Notes: generated by a model not told the origin, from the sequence alone. A DNA stretch of 51,876 nucleotides from an uncultured Butyricicoccus sp. (GCA_910584935.1 CAJUDU010000010.1:1-51876); one strand, 5' to 3'. Counted from the first letter of the stretch, positions 40,114 through 48,860 are shown. Translations and numbers: made by a program.

Positions 40114-40142
40114 TTGACAAATTCGCACGGAAATGCTATCCT
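40114..40142 (+). promoter_or_regulatory. Predicted promoter of the thiazole operon
   Basis: TTGACA (40114-40119), 17-bp spacer, TATCCT (40137-40142). The start would be near 40149, about 100 nt before thiS. Confidence 0.7.
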
Positions 40143-40149
40143 AAATAAC

Positions 40150-40222
40150 AGAGTGAACCTGATAAAAGGCATCACGAAGGGGTACACCACCACGGGTGTA
40201 ATCCTTTGTGGTGCTTTTTTTG
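40150..40222 (+). promoter_or_regulatory. Leader terminator of the thiazole operon, with TPP-riboswitch-like fragment
   Basis: A 15-bp stem (40166-40180 with 40203-40217, several G-U pairs) with an inner stem (40183-40188 with 40195-40200) ends in seven T. Just before it, GAACCTGAT (40155-40163), and CGAAGGG inside it, resemble the 3' half of the TPP riboswitch. The 5' half (CUGAGA segment) is not visible, so a full riboswitch is not supported. An attenuator is likely. Confidence 0.5.
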
Positions 40223-40250
40223 TGTTCTGAACACCAAAAGGAGGCAATTT

Positions 40251-40448
40251 ATGATACAAGTCAATGGTATATCACAGCAAGGCTTTGCCGGAAAAACCAT
40301 CCGTGATTTATTACAGGCGCAAGGGCTAAACCCGGAACGTGTTGCGGTAGAACAAAATGGGGAAATTATCCGGCGTGCCAACTTCGACAGCGCACAACTC
40401 TTCGATGGTGATAAAATAGAGATTGTCCACTTTGTGGGCGGGGGCTGA
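40251..40448 (+). CDS. thiS: Thiamin sulfur-carrier protein ThiS
   Basis: 65 residues from ATG 40251, with AAAGGAGG upstream. The ubiquitin-like fold ends in the required di-glycine (HFVGGG), which is adenylated and thiocarboxylated to donate sulfur for the thiazole ring. It is the first gene of thiS-thiF-thiG-thiH-tenI and lies 2 bp before thiF. Confidence 0.93.
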   Translation: MIQVNGISQQGFAGKTIRDLLQAQGLNPERVAVEQNGEIIRRANFDSAQLFDGDKIEIVHFVGGG

Positions 40449-40450
40449 CC

Positions 40451-41077
40451 ATGGTTACAAAAGAAATGCTAACGGCAGCTTTAACTGCGCGCCATGGCGC
40501 AGAATATCAAGCGCGATTTTCTGCGGCTTCAGTTGGGATTGCTGGGCTTGGCGGGCTTGGTTCCCATATCGCCGTGCAGCTTGCGCGCCTTGGCGTTGGA
40601 CGGCTGGTACTTGTCGATTTTGATACCGTCGATTTGTCAAACCTTAACCGCCAACATTATTTTATCCCGCATTTAGGACAGCCAAAAGCAACAGCTTTGA
40701 CAAACCAACTGATGAATATCAATCCATATCTGGATTATCAGCCCTATATTGTCCGCGTGACAGCAGAAAATGCCTGCACATTATTTGCAGACTGTGATGT
40801 GATTTGCGAGGCCTTTGACCGCGCTGACCAAAAAGCCATGTTTGTCGAAGCGATTTTATCTGGGCTGCCCAATATGCCGCTAATCTCTGGCTGCGGCATG
40901 GCGGGCATTGCTTCCGCAAATGAAATACATACCGTAAAACGCTTCCAGCGGTTTTATCTCTGCGGCGATGGCACCGCTGATATTGCCAATGGGCTGGGGC
41001 TTATGGCGCCGCGCGTCAGCGTGTGTGCCGCCCATGAAGCCGTTATGGCGATGCGGCTGCTATTAGGAGAAACATAA
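40451..41077 (+). CDS. thiF: ThiF-family adenylyltransferase
   Basis: 208 residues, the short ThiF form common in anaerobes. The nucleotide-binding GLGGLGSHIAVQLARLGVG and the DFDTVDLSNLNRQHY motif (R for ATP binding) are clear. I do not see the two CxxC zinc pairs of larger MoeB/ThiF proteins, which is normal for this short form. It would adenylate the ThiS C-terminus. Confidence 0.92.
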   Translation: MVTKEMLTAALTARHGAEYQARFSAASVGIAGLGGLGSHIAVQLARLGVGRLVLVDFDTVDLSNLNRQHYFIPHLGQPKATALTNQLMNINPYLDYQPYIVRVTAENACTLFADCDVICEAFDRADQKAMFVEAILSGLPNMPLISGCGMAGIASANEIHTVKRFQRFYLCGDGTADIANGLGLMAPRVSVCAAHEAVMAMRLLLGET

Positions 41078-41096
41078 GAAAGGACAGGTTTTTTTC

Positions 41097-41882
41097 ATGT
41101 TACATGACAACGATACATTGATGTTAGGCAGGCACGCATTTACTTCCCGCTTTATCCTCGGTTCAGGGAAATATTCCCTTGACCTTATTCGTGCCGCGGT
41201 GGAAAACGCTGGGGCGCAAATCATTACACTCGCATTGCGCCGCGCCAATTCCGAAACAGATAATATCCTTGACCATATCCCAAAAGGCGTTACTTTACTG
41301 CCGAACACTTCCGGCGCACGAACGGCGGAAGAAGCTGTCCGCATTGCACGGCTGGCACGGGAATGCGGCTGTGGGGATTTTGTGAAAATTGAAATCATGC
41401 GGGACAGCAAATATTTATTGCCGGATAATTATGCAACTGTGAAAGCTACAGATATCCTTGCAAATGAAGGCTTTATTGTGATGCCTTATATGTATCCGGA
41501 TTTGAACACAGCACGGGATTTGGTAAACGCAGGCGCAGCATCTATTATGCCGCTTGGCGCACCTATCGGCTCTAACAAAGGGCTTGCAACCCGTGATTTT
41601 ATACAAATCCTGATTGATGAAATTGATTTGCCGGTTATTGTAGACGCCGGGATTGGCAAACCATCACAAGCGTGTGACGCAATGGAAATGGGCGCTGCCG
41701 CTGTTATGGCAAATACCGCAATTGCAACCGCAGGCAATATCCCTGCCATGGCGGAAGCTTTCAAAAAGGCAATTGAGGCAGGACGCACAGCATATTTATC
41801 CGGTTTGGGGCGTGTGATTGATAAAGGCGCGGCAGCGTCCTCCCCACTGACTGGATTTTTGGATGATGAAACAACGAGGTGA
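41097..41882 (+). CDS. thiG: Thiazole synthase ThiG
   Basis: 261 residues. The chain is a TIM barrel with FTSRFILGSGKY near the start, the Schiff-base lysine in FVKIEIM, the glycine-rich GAASIMPLGAPIGSNKGL and VIVDAGIGKPSQACDAMEMGAAAVMANTAIA. It condenses a deoxyxylulose-phosphate-derived ketone, dehydroglycine and ThiS thiocarboxylate into the thiazole. Its 3' end lies just before the thiH ribosome site. Confidence 0.96.
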   Translation: MLHDNDTLMLGRHAFTSRFILGSGKYSLDLIRAAVENAGAQIITLALRRANSETDNILDHIPKGVTLLPNTSGARTAEEAVRIARLARECGCGDFVKIEIMRDSKYLLPDNYATVKATDILANEGFIVMPYMYPDLNTARDLVNAGAASIMPLGAPIGSNKGLATRDFIQILIDEIDLPVIVDAGIGKPSQACDAMEMGAAAVMANTAIATAGNIPAMAEAFKKAIEAGRTAYLSGLGRVIDKGAAASSPLTGFLDDETTR

Positions 41883-41892
41883 ATATTTTATT

Positions 41893-43089
41893 ATGGGACA
41901 AACCATACAGCCGCTTGCAGGCATTGAAATTGAAGATATTGGACAGCGCACAGACCACATGACATACCTGCCCGGAATGGAGCAGATTGATTCTTCCATC
42001 CGTGAAGCTGTTTTATCCGCATTTGCAGGCTATCAGCCCGAAGCATATACCGCGCAGGATGTGCGGCAGGCGTTAAACGCTTCTATCCGTACGCCCTGGC
42101 ATTTTGCGGCGCTTTTATCCCCTGCGGCAGAACCCTTGCTTGAAGAAATCGCAACAAAAGCCCGTGCGGAAAAACGCCGTTTCTTTGGCGATAATGTTTA
42201 TCTTTTTACCCCAATCTACATTTCTAACTACTGCGAAAATTATTGTGTTTACTGTGGATTCAACTGCCATAACAAAATCCGCCGCGCAAAACTGAATATG
42301 ACAGATATCAAACGCGAAATGGAAGCTATTTCCCAAACCGGATTGGAAGAAATTTTAATCCTCACAGGGGAAAGCCGCGCCATGAGCGATGTGCAATACA
42401 TTGGCGAAGCCTGCAAAATTGCCCGCAAATATTTCAAAATGGTTGGCATTGAAGTGTATCCCATGAATACTGATGAATATGCCTACCTGCATAGGTGTGG
42501 CGTGGATTATGTTACCGTATTCCAGGAAACCTATCATGCTGACCGTTATGAACAATTACATTTGGCTGGACATAAACGGGTTTTTCCTTACCGTATTGAA
42601 GCGCAGGAACGCGCTTTGCGCGGCGGGATGCGTGGGGTTGCTTTTGCCGCTTTGCTTGGGCTGGATGATTTTCGGAAAGACGCATTTGCAACCGGCATCC
42701 ATGCTTATCTCATTCAGCGCAAATATCCTCATGCTGAAATTTCTTTTTCCTGTCCACGGCTGCGCCCTATTGTCAACCATGATAAAATCAACCCGAAAGA
42801 CGTCCATGAACGGCAGCTTTTACAGGTGATGTGTGCTTACCGTTTATTTATGCCTTTTGCTGGCATGACAATTTCAACCCGTGAACGCGCTGGATTCCGT
42901 AACCATGTGATTGATATTGCTGCAACAAAAATTTCCGCTGGCGTGTCCACAGGTATCGGTGGGCACATCGGTGAAGAACAAGGCGATGACCAATTTGAAA
43001 TTGCAGATAACCGTGATGTTGCACAGGTGCTTGACGCGATACAAGCACAAGGATTACAGCCGGTTATGAATGATTATATTTATGTTTGA
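41893..43089 (+). CDS. thiH: 2-iminoacetate synthase ThiH
   Basis: I set the start at ATG 41893 because GAGGTGA ends the thiG gene just upstream; the protein has 398 residues. It is a radical-SAM enzyme with YISNYCENYCVYCGF (CxxxCxxC) binding the [4Fe-4S] cluster, then EILILTGES and VFQETYH, and ISTRERAGFR near the C-terminus. It cleaves tyrosine to dehydroglycine. Its use in place of ThiO fits anaerobic life. The end overlaps the tenI gene by 8 bases. Confidence 0.95.
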   Translation: MGQTIQPLAGIEIEDIGQRTDHMTYLPGMEQIDSSIREAVLSAFAGYQPEAYTAQDVRQALNASIRTPWHFAALLSPAAEPLLEEIATKARAEKRRFFGDNVYLFTPIYISNYCENYCVYCGFNCHNKIRRAKLNMTDIKREMEAISQTGLEEILILTGESRAMSDVQYIGEACKIARKYFKMVGIEVYPMNTDEYAYLHRCGVDYVTVFQETYHADRYEQLHLAGHKRVFPYRIEAQERALRGGMRGVAFAALLGLDDFRKDAFATGIHAYLIQRKYPHAEISFSCPRLRPIVNHDKINPKDVHERQLLQVMCAYRLFMPFAGMTISTRERAGFRNHVIDIAATKISAGVSTGIGGHIGEEQGDDQFEIADNRDVAQVLDAIQAQGLQPVMNDYIYV

Positions 43090-43681
43090 ACTAATTTGTG
43101 TGACAAACCGTGCATTATGCGCAGATTCCTTCCCCGCGCGTATCCGCGCATTATCCTGGGCAGGTATCCATAAAATCATTCTGCGGGAAAAAGACCTTGC
43201 CCCAAAGGATTATCAAACCCTTGCCATGCAGCTTTCTGCCATATGCCCAGAAAAACTTATCCCAAACAGCATATTTTGTCCTGATATCCCACGGCTGCAT
43301 CTGCCATTCCCACTGTTTTTGCAGCAGCCTGCTTTGCGAAAGAATGTTGATTTACTTGGCGTATCTGTCCATACGCCGGAGGAAGCCCGCCATGCTTGGG
43401 CACTTGGCGCGGATTATCTGATTGCCGGGCACATCTTTCCAACAGACTGCAAGCCTGGTGTGCCCGCTCGTGGACTGGATTTCCTGCGAAGCTGCTGCAA
43501 TGCTGTGGATATCCCTGTATATGCCATCGGCGGCATCTCCGCGGATAACCTTGCCGCAGTACAGCAAGTGGGCACGGCAGGCGCCTGCCTGATGAGCCGG
43601 TTTATGCAATGCGATGATATCCCAAGGGAATTAAGCCGCCTGCACCATGCGATAAAAAAATATGTGCCCGACCCCAAATAG
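43082..43681 (+). CDS. tenI: Thiazole tautomerase TenI-like protein
   Basis: 199 residues from ATG 43082, within the end of thiH. It belongs to the ThiE/TenI barrel family. The segment GVSVHTPEEARHAWALGADYLIAGHIFPTDCKPGVPARGLDFL matches the TenI pattern (catalytic His in GHxFxTDCK) better than the GPxFPTxTK pattern of ThiE. The late IGGISADNLAAVQQVGTAG is the phosphate site. TenI aromatises the ThiG product. A ThiE role cannot be excluded without alignment. Confidence 0.82.
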   Translation: MFELICVTNRALCADSFPARIRALSWAGIHKIILREKDLAPKDYQTLAMQLSAICPEKLIPNSIFCPDIPRLHLPFPLFLQQPALRKNVDLLGVSVHTPEEARHAWALGADYLIAGHIFPTDCKPGVPARGLDFLRSCCNAVDIPVYAIGGISADNLAAVQQVGTAGACLMSRFMQCDDIPRELSRLHHAIKKYVPDPK

Positions 43682-43693
43682 GAACGGGCACAT
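43650..43693 (-). terminator. Minus-strand terminator overlapping the tenI 3' end
   Basis: CGGGCACAT/ATGTGCCCG (43685-43693 with 43662-43670) is followed on the minus strand by TATTTTTTTATC. It ends the small gene at 43708-43947. On the plus strand there is no U-tract. Confidence 0.7.
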
Positions 43694-43707
43694 ATCAATT
43701 CAACCAA

Positions 43708-43947
43708 TTAATCAAAATAATCCCCGACAGGCTGCGCATTATTTTGCTTTTTCAGCTTCACAATAATAGAACCGTTGGCTTGCGAAATTTCCTCCAAAAT
43801 CTCAAATTTCGTGCCCCGACGGGTCATTAACTCTTTATAATGCTCATATTCCTTCTGCACCTGCTGTTTGGCAAAATCAGAAGTGTCACCTTCTTTTGGC
43901 TGAAAAATGATTGTTTGCATCAGGCACGCCGCTTTGATTCGTTTCAT
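43708..43947 (-). CDS. Small conserved-looking protein of unknown function
   Basis: 79 residues from ATG 43947, with GGGAGG 7 bp upstream. It begins MKRIKAACLMQTIIFQ, then a charged helical region (KQQVQKEYEHYKELMTRRGTKFEILEE) and a strand (GSIIVKLKKQNN). There is no signal peptide or metal motif. A good ribosome site and dedicated terminator support it as real. I do not recognise the family. It is convergent with tenI. Confidence 0.65.
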   Translation of the reverse strand: MKRIKAACLMQTIIFQPKEGDTSDFAKQQVQKEYEHYKELMTRRGTKFEILEEISQANGSIIVKLKKQNNAQPVGDYFD

Positions 43948-44090
43948 CTTATGACCTCCCATTTTGGTTTATTCTATTTTACCGCAAATTTATGGGCTTT
44001 TCAAAGGCGCTTTTGAACAAAAAATACACCATCCATTATTGGGTAAAATGACGATTCAACGCCTGAATCCTGCTTTTACCGAAACACAAA

Positions 44091-44126
44091 ACAAGGATAC
44101 CCTATATATGCAAGGTATCCTTGTTT
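44091..44126. terminator. Intrinsic terminator downstream of the glycosyltransferase gene
   Basis: ACAAGGATACC (44091-44101) pairs with GGTATCCTTGT (44114-44124). It mainly serves the minus-strand gene ending at 44131. The 43948-44090 stretch holds no supported gene. Confidence 0.7.
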
Positions 44127-44130
44127 CGTA

Positions 44131-45273
44131 TTATGACCGGATTGCCTCCGGCATTTCCATAATAAAACTGCTTAACCGACTGGTTGCATCTGGATGCGCT
44201 ACGGCGTGCATGGTTTCCCGCATACACCGTAACCGTTCCGGGTTTTTGAACAAATGATAAACCGCCTCATCCACAGTAAATGTTTTGGTTGCCAACATCG
44301 CAATGCCATTGTTCATTAAAAATTCAACATTGCGTTCTTCATGCCCTGGAATGGGGTTAACCAATATCATCGGCAAATTTTTTGCCAATGCTTCTGATAC
44401 TGTCAGCCCACCTGGTTTTGTAATGATACAATCCGCCGCGCTCATCATCACTTCTACATTGTTGACAAAGCCATATGGTGAAATCGTGCAGGGGCCATCA
44501 TATCCGGCAAGGGTACGTTCCATATTCCGATATTGCCGTTTATTGTTGCCGCAAACCACCAATAACTGAAAATCAATCCCGATTGTAGACAAACTGCGAA
44601 TTAATTTTTCATTATTGGAATATCCCATACTGCCGCCCATCATTAAAATGGTTGGACGGCTTGGGTCTATGGAAAGCTGTGCGGCGGCATCCGCCCGGCA
44701 AAGCTGCTGATTGAACTTCGGGTGAATTGGTATGCCAAAATGCAGTAAACGGCTGGATTCAATGCCACGCCGTAAGCAACGGTGATGCAATAATTCACTT
44801 GCAGTGACGACATAATCAACATAGGGAACATTCTCCCAATACGGATGAATGGTATAATCTGTGATAATCCCAATGGTTGTCGTTGTCAGCAAACCGCGTT
44901 TTTTAATTTCATTAATCAGCTGTGCCGCGAAAACATGGGTGCATACCAATACATCCGGATTAAAATCTGTGACCATACGGGCAAATTTACCTGCCCCCAA
45001 CGCATTCACAATATGGATAATGCTGATTGGCGTTGTAAAATAGCTGCTGCCATGCCGTTCTGCCAACGCATAAACCAAACGGTATAATTCTTTGGTGTGC
45101 CGGGAAGAAAATAGATAGCCTTTATCAATTGTTCCTTTGACCAGGCGGTTGATATATTCATATACATCCAAGGTTTGTACTTGCGCCCCACGTGCTTTTA
45201 GTTCATCCCCAACCGCTTTTGCTGTTGCATGATGCCCGAACCCAGCGGTTACGGACAGAATCATCACTTTCAT
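44131..45273 (-). CDS. Processive glycolipid glycosyltransferase (MGDG synthase/UgtP-like)
   Basis: 380 residues. The N-terminus has the diacylglycerol-glucosyltransferase signature (ILSVTAGFGHHATAKAV), with PDVLVCTHVFAAQL, then a GT-B C-terminal half with ILMMGGSMGYSN, SPYGFVNNVEVMMSAADCIITKPGGLTVSEALAKNLPMILVNPIPGHEERN. Relatives add hexoses from UDP-sugars to diacylglycerol, making membrane glycolipids that can anchor lipoteichoic acid. It stands alone with its own terminator. Exact sugar and acceptor are unknown. Confidence 0.9.
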   Translation of the reverse strand: MKVMILSVTAGFGHHATAKAVGDELKARGAQVQTLDVYEYINRLVKGTIDKGYLFSSRHTKELYRLVYALAERHGSSYFTTPISIIHIVNALGAGKFARMVTDFNPDVLVCTHVFAAQLINEIKKRGLLTTTTIGIITDYTIHPYWENVPYVDYVVTASELLHHRCLRRGIESSRLLHFGIPIHPKFNQQLCRADAAAQLSIDPSRPTILMMGGSMGYSNNEKLIRSLSTIGIDFQLLVVCGNNKRQYRNMERTLAGYDGPCTISPYGFVNNVEVMMSAADCIITKPGGLTVSEALAKNLPMILVNPIPGHEERNVEFLMNNGIAMLATKTFTVDEAVYHLFKNPERLRCMRETMHAVAHPDATSRLSSFIMEMPEAIRS

Positions 45274-45443
45274 ATCTTCAAAAGCTCCTTTGATTTTTTC
45301 GGATTGCCATGTTTTATTGTACTCCGTTTACTGCAAAAAATCAAGGAATGGACAAAAACCCAACTCTTTTTCCAAAAAGTGTTGTCAGATGACTGGATTC
45401 GGCAATTCGCTAAAATCAGATTAACGTAGCCGCTATGATATGC

Positions 45444-45449
45444 TATAAT
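45444..45449 (+). promoter_or_regulatory. Predicted extended -10 promoter of the Imm22-like gene
   Basis: TGC precedes TATAAT (45444-45449). The 45274-45440 stretch shows no gene. Confidence 0.45.
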
Positions 45450-45498
45450 TCGTTCAACCAATTGACATTCTCTAAGGGGCAGCAAAATATGAGAAAAG

Positions 45499-45795
45499 TT
45501 GAACAATTACAGCACAAGAGAAAACCGCTGTTCAGTTTTTGTTGGCGTTTGCAAATCACGGGAACTGTTTGAGCAATATTGGAAAAAGGATTATGAACTG
45601 CTATGGTATGACTATATCGGTTTTGAAATGGGGATTGATTTTGGTATCAATACTTATGATGAAGATTTTGCTGTTATGGTATTTCAAAAGAATTTAACCC
45701 AGAAAATTGATGAACTCGTCAAAAATGCAGAAACTTTTGACATTGATGCGCTAAAGAAAATGTATCCTGATGGACTGGATAAACCTCCACCTTAA
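45499..45795 (+). CDS. Small Imm22-like protein, start uncertain
   Basis: 98 residues from a TTG at 45499. The pattern SVFVGVCKSRELFEQYW...FEMGIDFGINTYDEDFAV resembles the Imm22 immunity family (SF..DFGI..YDEDF). However, the best ribosome site (AAGGGG 9 bp before ATG 45489) belongs to another frame, which soon stops. Either TTG is used with a poor site, or a one-base frameshift has broken the start. No toxin gene lies next to it. It overlaps the convergent NiaR-like gene by 4 bases. Confidence 0.55.
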   Translation: MNNYSTRENRCSVFVGVCKSRELFEQYWKKDYELLWYDYIGFEMGIDFGINTYDEDFAVMVFQKNLTQKIDELVKNAETFDIDALKKMYPDGLDKPPP

Positions 45796-46319
45796 TGGCT
45801 GCTTTTTTCATAAAGATAACCTTTTTCCCGCAAAGCCTGCTCTACCCGCTGGAAAACCACTTCATCTTTACAGCGGATACGGTGTAAATGTATACCATCA
45901 GTCAGTGCGGATAATGGGCGCGCATGAGAGGTTTCCAGCTTGCGTAAAAACTCATCAATATCAAACCGGGAAAATAAATGCAGCGGCGTGGAAATCTCCC
46001 CATAAACCGAATGGTCTACAGTTACATCAATAACACCGCCCCCATGGTCAATGACTGTATATAATTCATCCGCAACCTGTGCCGCATTATGGGTACAGGC
46101 AAGCGAATGCTCAAAATAATCGTTTTCTTCTTCCCGTTCCAGGATATACCCGCGCGACGTTGCTAAAATATGCTGCCCTGCTGCGCGCATCAGCGCAATA
46201 TCCCCAACAATAATCTGTCGGCTGACTGCAAATTCCATCGCAAGATTGCCTGCGCTTAATGGCTTGTCCGCACCGCGGAGCAAGCTTTTTATTTTGTCCC
46301 GCCTTTCTGCCGCATTCAT
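45792..46319 (-). CDS. niaR: NiaR-like transcriptional repressor (HTH plus 3H domain)
   Basis: 175 residues from ATG 46319, with AGGAGGG upstream. An N-terminal winged helix (RRDKIKSLLRGADKPLSAGNLAMEFAVSRQIIVGDIALMRAAG) is followed by the 3H ligand domain with conserved histidines (SLACTHN, VTVDHSVYGE, HARPLSALTDGIHLHRI). Such proteins repress NAD salvage or niacin uptake genes when nicotinate is present. No such target is adjacent. It may share a transcript with the upstream DUF1963 gene (22-bp gap). Confidence 0.9.
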   Translation of the reverse strand: MNAAERRDKIKSLLRGADKPLSAGNLAMEFAVSRQIIVGDIALMRAAGQHILATSRGYILEREEENDYFEHSLACTHNAAQVADELYTVIDHGGGVIDVTVDHSVYGEISTPLHLFSRFDIDEFLRKLETSHARPLSALTDGIHLHRIRCKDEVVFQRVEQALREKGYLYEKSSH

Positions 46320-46341
46320 GCGCAATCCCTCCTGTTATGGC

Positions 46342-47187
46342 TTAATAACACTGTAATATCAGCCATGCTTTATCAAAATTACGGTTTTCCAAATCCTGCT
46401 GCCGGATATAAAAATAAATCCGTCCAGAATCACCAAATATCAATTCAAATGAACCTGCCATAAAGCTATCCATCTGAAACAAAAGTTTCCATTCGCTTTC
46501 CTGCCCGTTTAGTGCTTCGGATTTCTTTGCCGCTTCTCCTTTCAGCGGCCCGCCGCCGCAGTAAATCCCATTTGCAACACGAGTACATTCCCAGGTCATA
46601 TCGCCTTGGATTACATCGGCATAACCAAGCAGTTTAGAGCTGTTTTCCGGTGTTTCATAGCCATATAACACCTTTTCTTTCTCATATTCATCATAAAAAC
46701 CATGTTCAAAGTCAATATTATGCTGTCCGGCATACTCCTCATAATCCGGGATATTTTTCATTTGCCCCAATGTGATATTTAATCGCGGCAAACGGCAATA
46801 TTCTTTCAGTTCCTCCGGAAAATCGGATGGCTGGAGTGCTGTACTGTCCTCAAACCAATAAACCCTTGCACAACCTTTATCTTGTGGGTCAAATCCCCAA
46901 AACTGTTCATCCAAATCGTAAAAAAACGAAAGCACGCCATGGTCTGGCAGTTCATGGGCGCTGTCATATGCAGCAAGTTCCGCACAGTCAAACTGCGCAA
47001 GGAATGCGAGCGGCACTGAAAATTCTTGTTTCTCCCGCCCATCCTGAAAGGTAAACCATGGCCACTCAAACCCTTCCGGTACATCAGGCTGTCCGCCAAA
47101 ATGGGTCAGCCCATTCTCCTGCTGCCCGCCAAATTCACAAGTGATTGCATTGCGCTGTATTTGCCCAAATCGTTTTTCAAAATCCAT
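46342..47187 (-). CDS. YwqG-like DUF1963 protein
   Basis: 281 residues. The family pattern is clear: HFGGQPDVPEGFEWPWF near the N-terminus, PLAFLAQFDCAELAAYD, LPDHGVLSFFYDLDEQFWG, a central acidic region and the C-terminal WKLLFQMDS...FGDSGRIYFYIRQQDLENRNFDKAW. Members are soluble proteins of unknown function, often near polymorphic-toxin or immunity genes. The 47188-47404 stretch downstream of the next gene contains only an imperfect hairpin near 47308-47362. Confidence 0.88.
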   Translation of the reverse strand: MDFEKRFGQIQRNAITCEFGGQQENGLTHFGGQPDVPEGFEWPWFTFQDGREKQEFSVPLAFLAQFDCAELAAYDSAHELPDHGVLSFFYDLDEQFWGFDPQDKGCARVYWFEDSTALQPSDFPEELKEYCRLPRLNITLGQMKNIPDYEEYAGQHNIDFEHGFYDEYEKEKVLYGYETPENSSKLLGYADVIQGDMTWECTRVANGIYCGGGPLKGEAAKKSEALNGQESEWKLLFQMDSFMAGSFELIFGDSGRIYFYIRQQDLENRNFDKAWLILQCY

Positions 47188-47404
47188 ATTCCTGCCTCCT
47201 GCTTATTTAAAAACGATACTACCAAAAGTATACCGTTTTTTAGATAGCAGTGCAATAAAAAAACAGCTTATCCTGCTATGAAAATTATTATGCTTGCAAA
47301 AAGCAAACAGCCCAAATACAATCACGGTTTTTTCTGCTGTACGAATCAACCGGTTGTATTGGGCAGTTTGCTTCAAGAGGGATATATTTGCGCCGGTTTA
47401 TGGC

Positions 47405-48754
47405 TTATCCATAAACCTTTGCGACTTCTTCACGGGCAATTTGTACCCAGCGTGAGGCGTTTGCCGGGTTATGCCCAAGGGTATGGTTATCTTTCATCAG
47501 CAACTCTACAATGTTGCCATTTTGTTTGCAATATGTCAAGATATCATGCAAGTTTTTGCGGATATATTCTTGATCTGGGTTGGGTACCGCAATATCTGTC
47601 GGGCTAACTTTATAGCAATATACATAATCATGCCCTAAAATATCGCTCATCTTCTTTTTATCTGCCCATTGGGATACAGAAACACGGCGCAGACGTGGGA
47701 TTGCTGCTTTAACATATTCCCAGCGTTTGTCTAAACCTTCGCAGCAGCCATAATAATTCAGCCCAAACCGCGCCGCAATTTCACTTTGATAAGGCAGGAT
47801 AAATTCTTTGACCATTTCAGGGGAAACCTCACTGGTTTCCTGTGCTTCATTGAAACCCCACATATCCATCAGCTTCACTTGCCCTGGAACGCCATGCAGC
47901 TCATCGGTAAAGCCAATGCCGCCAGAACCAATATACATACTTTCACAGTTATTTGGCAGCAGCCCATTTTGCTCCAGATAGTCAAACTTTTTCAGATAGC
48001 CATCGGTAAACAGCCGCATCATATGATGCACCTGCTCTGGATAATCATAAAAATCGCACATCATGTTTTCCATGCCGCGCAGGTTACAATAAGACAAGGA
48101 AAGGTCTGGCGACCACCACCATTTATGCCGGAATTCCACCGTTAAAATGCCATCAAACACTTGCTGTGCAAGTTCAAAAGCGGCATTGGATGCCTCCCAA
48201 TCAATATGGATTTCTGGTGTTTTGATATATTCCGCCAAATCCAGTTCTTCAAATTCATCTTCCATATCTGCAAAGGGTGATTTCCACACATAAGCTTCGC
48301 CCTTTGTTGGGTCGCCAATGCGTTCTTCTGCAACGCCCCAGCCAGTGTCTACCGCATAATATGGCAGATATAATTTGGCTTCTACCACTTTGTCATCGTG
48401 CAGGGTTTCTGCCCAATAGATTTCTTTGCGTAACCACATTTCCCAGTCCTGTGCCATTTCGCCTTCACACAGGATGGTTTTATCCCATGGGAAAATTTCA
48501 TTCCAGCCGTTTTCGCAGTCAATGAAAATCACAGGCTGTTCCGTCTTTAACCCATTGTGGGCAATCCATAATGCTTTCTTTTCCTGTTCATAGGGACGGG
48601 CTGCCAACTCCTGCAATTGTTTGCCGAGTTCCCGCAAAATCTTTTTGTCATGTTCTGAAACGACACATTGTTCTTTGGGCCAGCCATGTACCATCAAATT
48701 GCCGCCTTGCCCTTGGTCAATGCGGTTTTCGCCTACAAATTCATCTACTTTCAT
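47405..48754 (-). CDS. URO-D-like protein (uroporphyrinogen decarboxylase / methyltransferase superfamily), copy 2
   Basis: 449 residues from ATG 48754 (AAAGGA upstream). It is similar over its full length to the protein at 5294-6604, including NGWNEIFPWD, WEMWLRKE, HKWWW, NLRGMENMMCDFYDYPE, the YYGCCE cysteine pair, LRRVSVSQWADKKK and LLMKDNHTLGHNP near the end. The paired Cys and late His could be metal ligands. It is the last gene of a two-gene leftward operon behind a sodium:solute symporter, so the transported compound is the likely source of its substrate. True uroporphyrinogen decarboxylase function is unlikely given the length and context. Confidence 0.8.
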   Translation of the reverse strand: MKVDEFVGENRIDQGQGGNLMVHGWPKEQCVVSEHDKKILRELGKQLQELAARPYEQEKKALWIAHNGLKTEQPVIFIDCENGWNEIFPWDKTILCEGEMAQDWEMWLRKEIYWAETLHDDKVVEAKLYLPYYAVDTGWGVAEERIGDPTKGEAYVWKSPFADMEDEFEELDLAEYIKTPEIHIDWEASNAAFELAQQVFDGILTVEFRHKWWWSPDLSLSYCNLRGMENMMCDFYDYPEQVHHMMRLFTDGYLKKFDYLEQNGLLPNNCESMYIGSGGIGFTDELHGVPGQVKLMDMWGFNEAQETSEVSPEMVKEFILPYQSEIAARFGLNYYGCCEGLDKRWEYVKAAIPRLRRVSVSQWADKKKMSDILGHDYVYCYKVSPTDIAVPNPDQEYIRKNLHDILTYCKQNGNIVELLMKDNHTLGHNPANASRWVQIAREEVAKVYG

Positions 48755-48860
48755 AATTAATCTTTTCCTTTCTCATAATCGTATCAGATTTTTCATCCCA
48801 TTCCGCCATTCCCGCAAAATTGCACCTGCGGGAATGACCGGGAGCAGTTTTATTCCTTTT

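Noticed and set aside
40150..40222. A complete TPP riboswitch
   Set aside because: The 5' half with CUGAGA is not found upstream of the GAACCTGAT segment, and the predicted start leaves no space for it.
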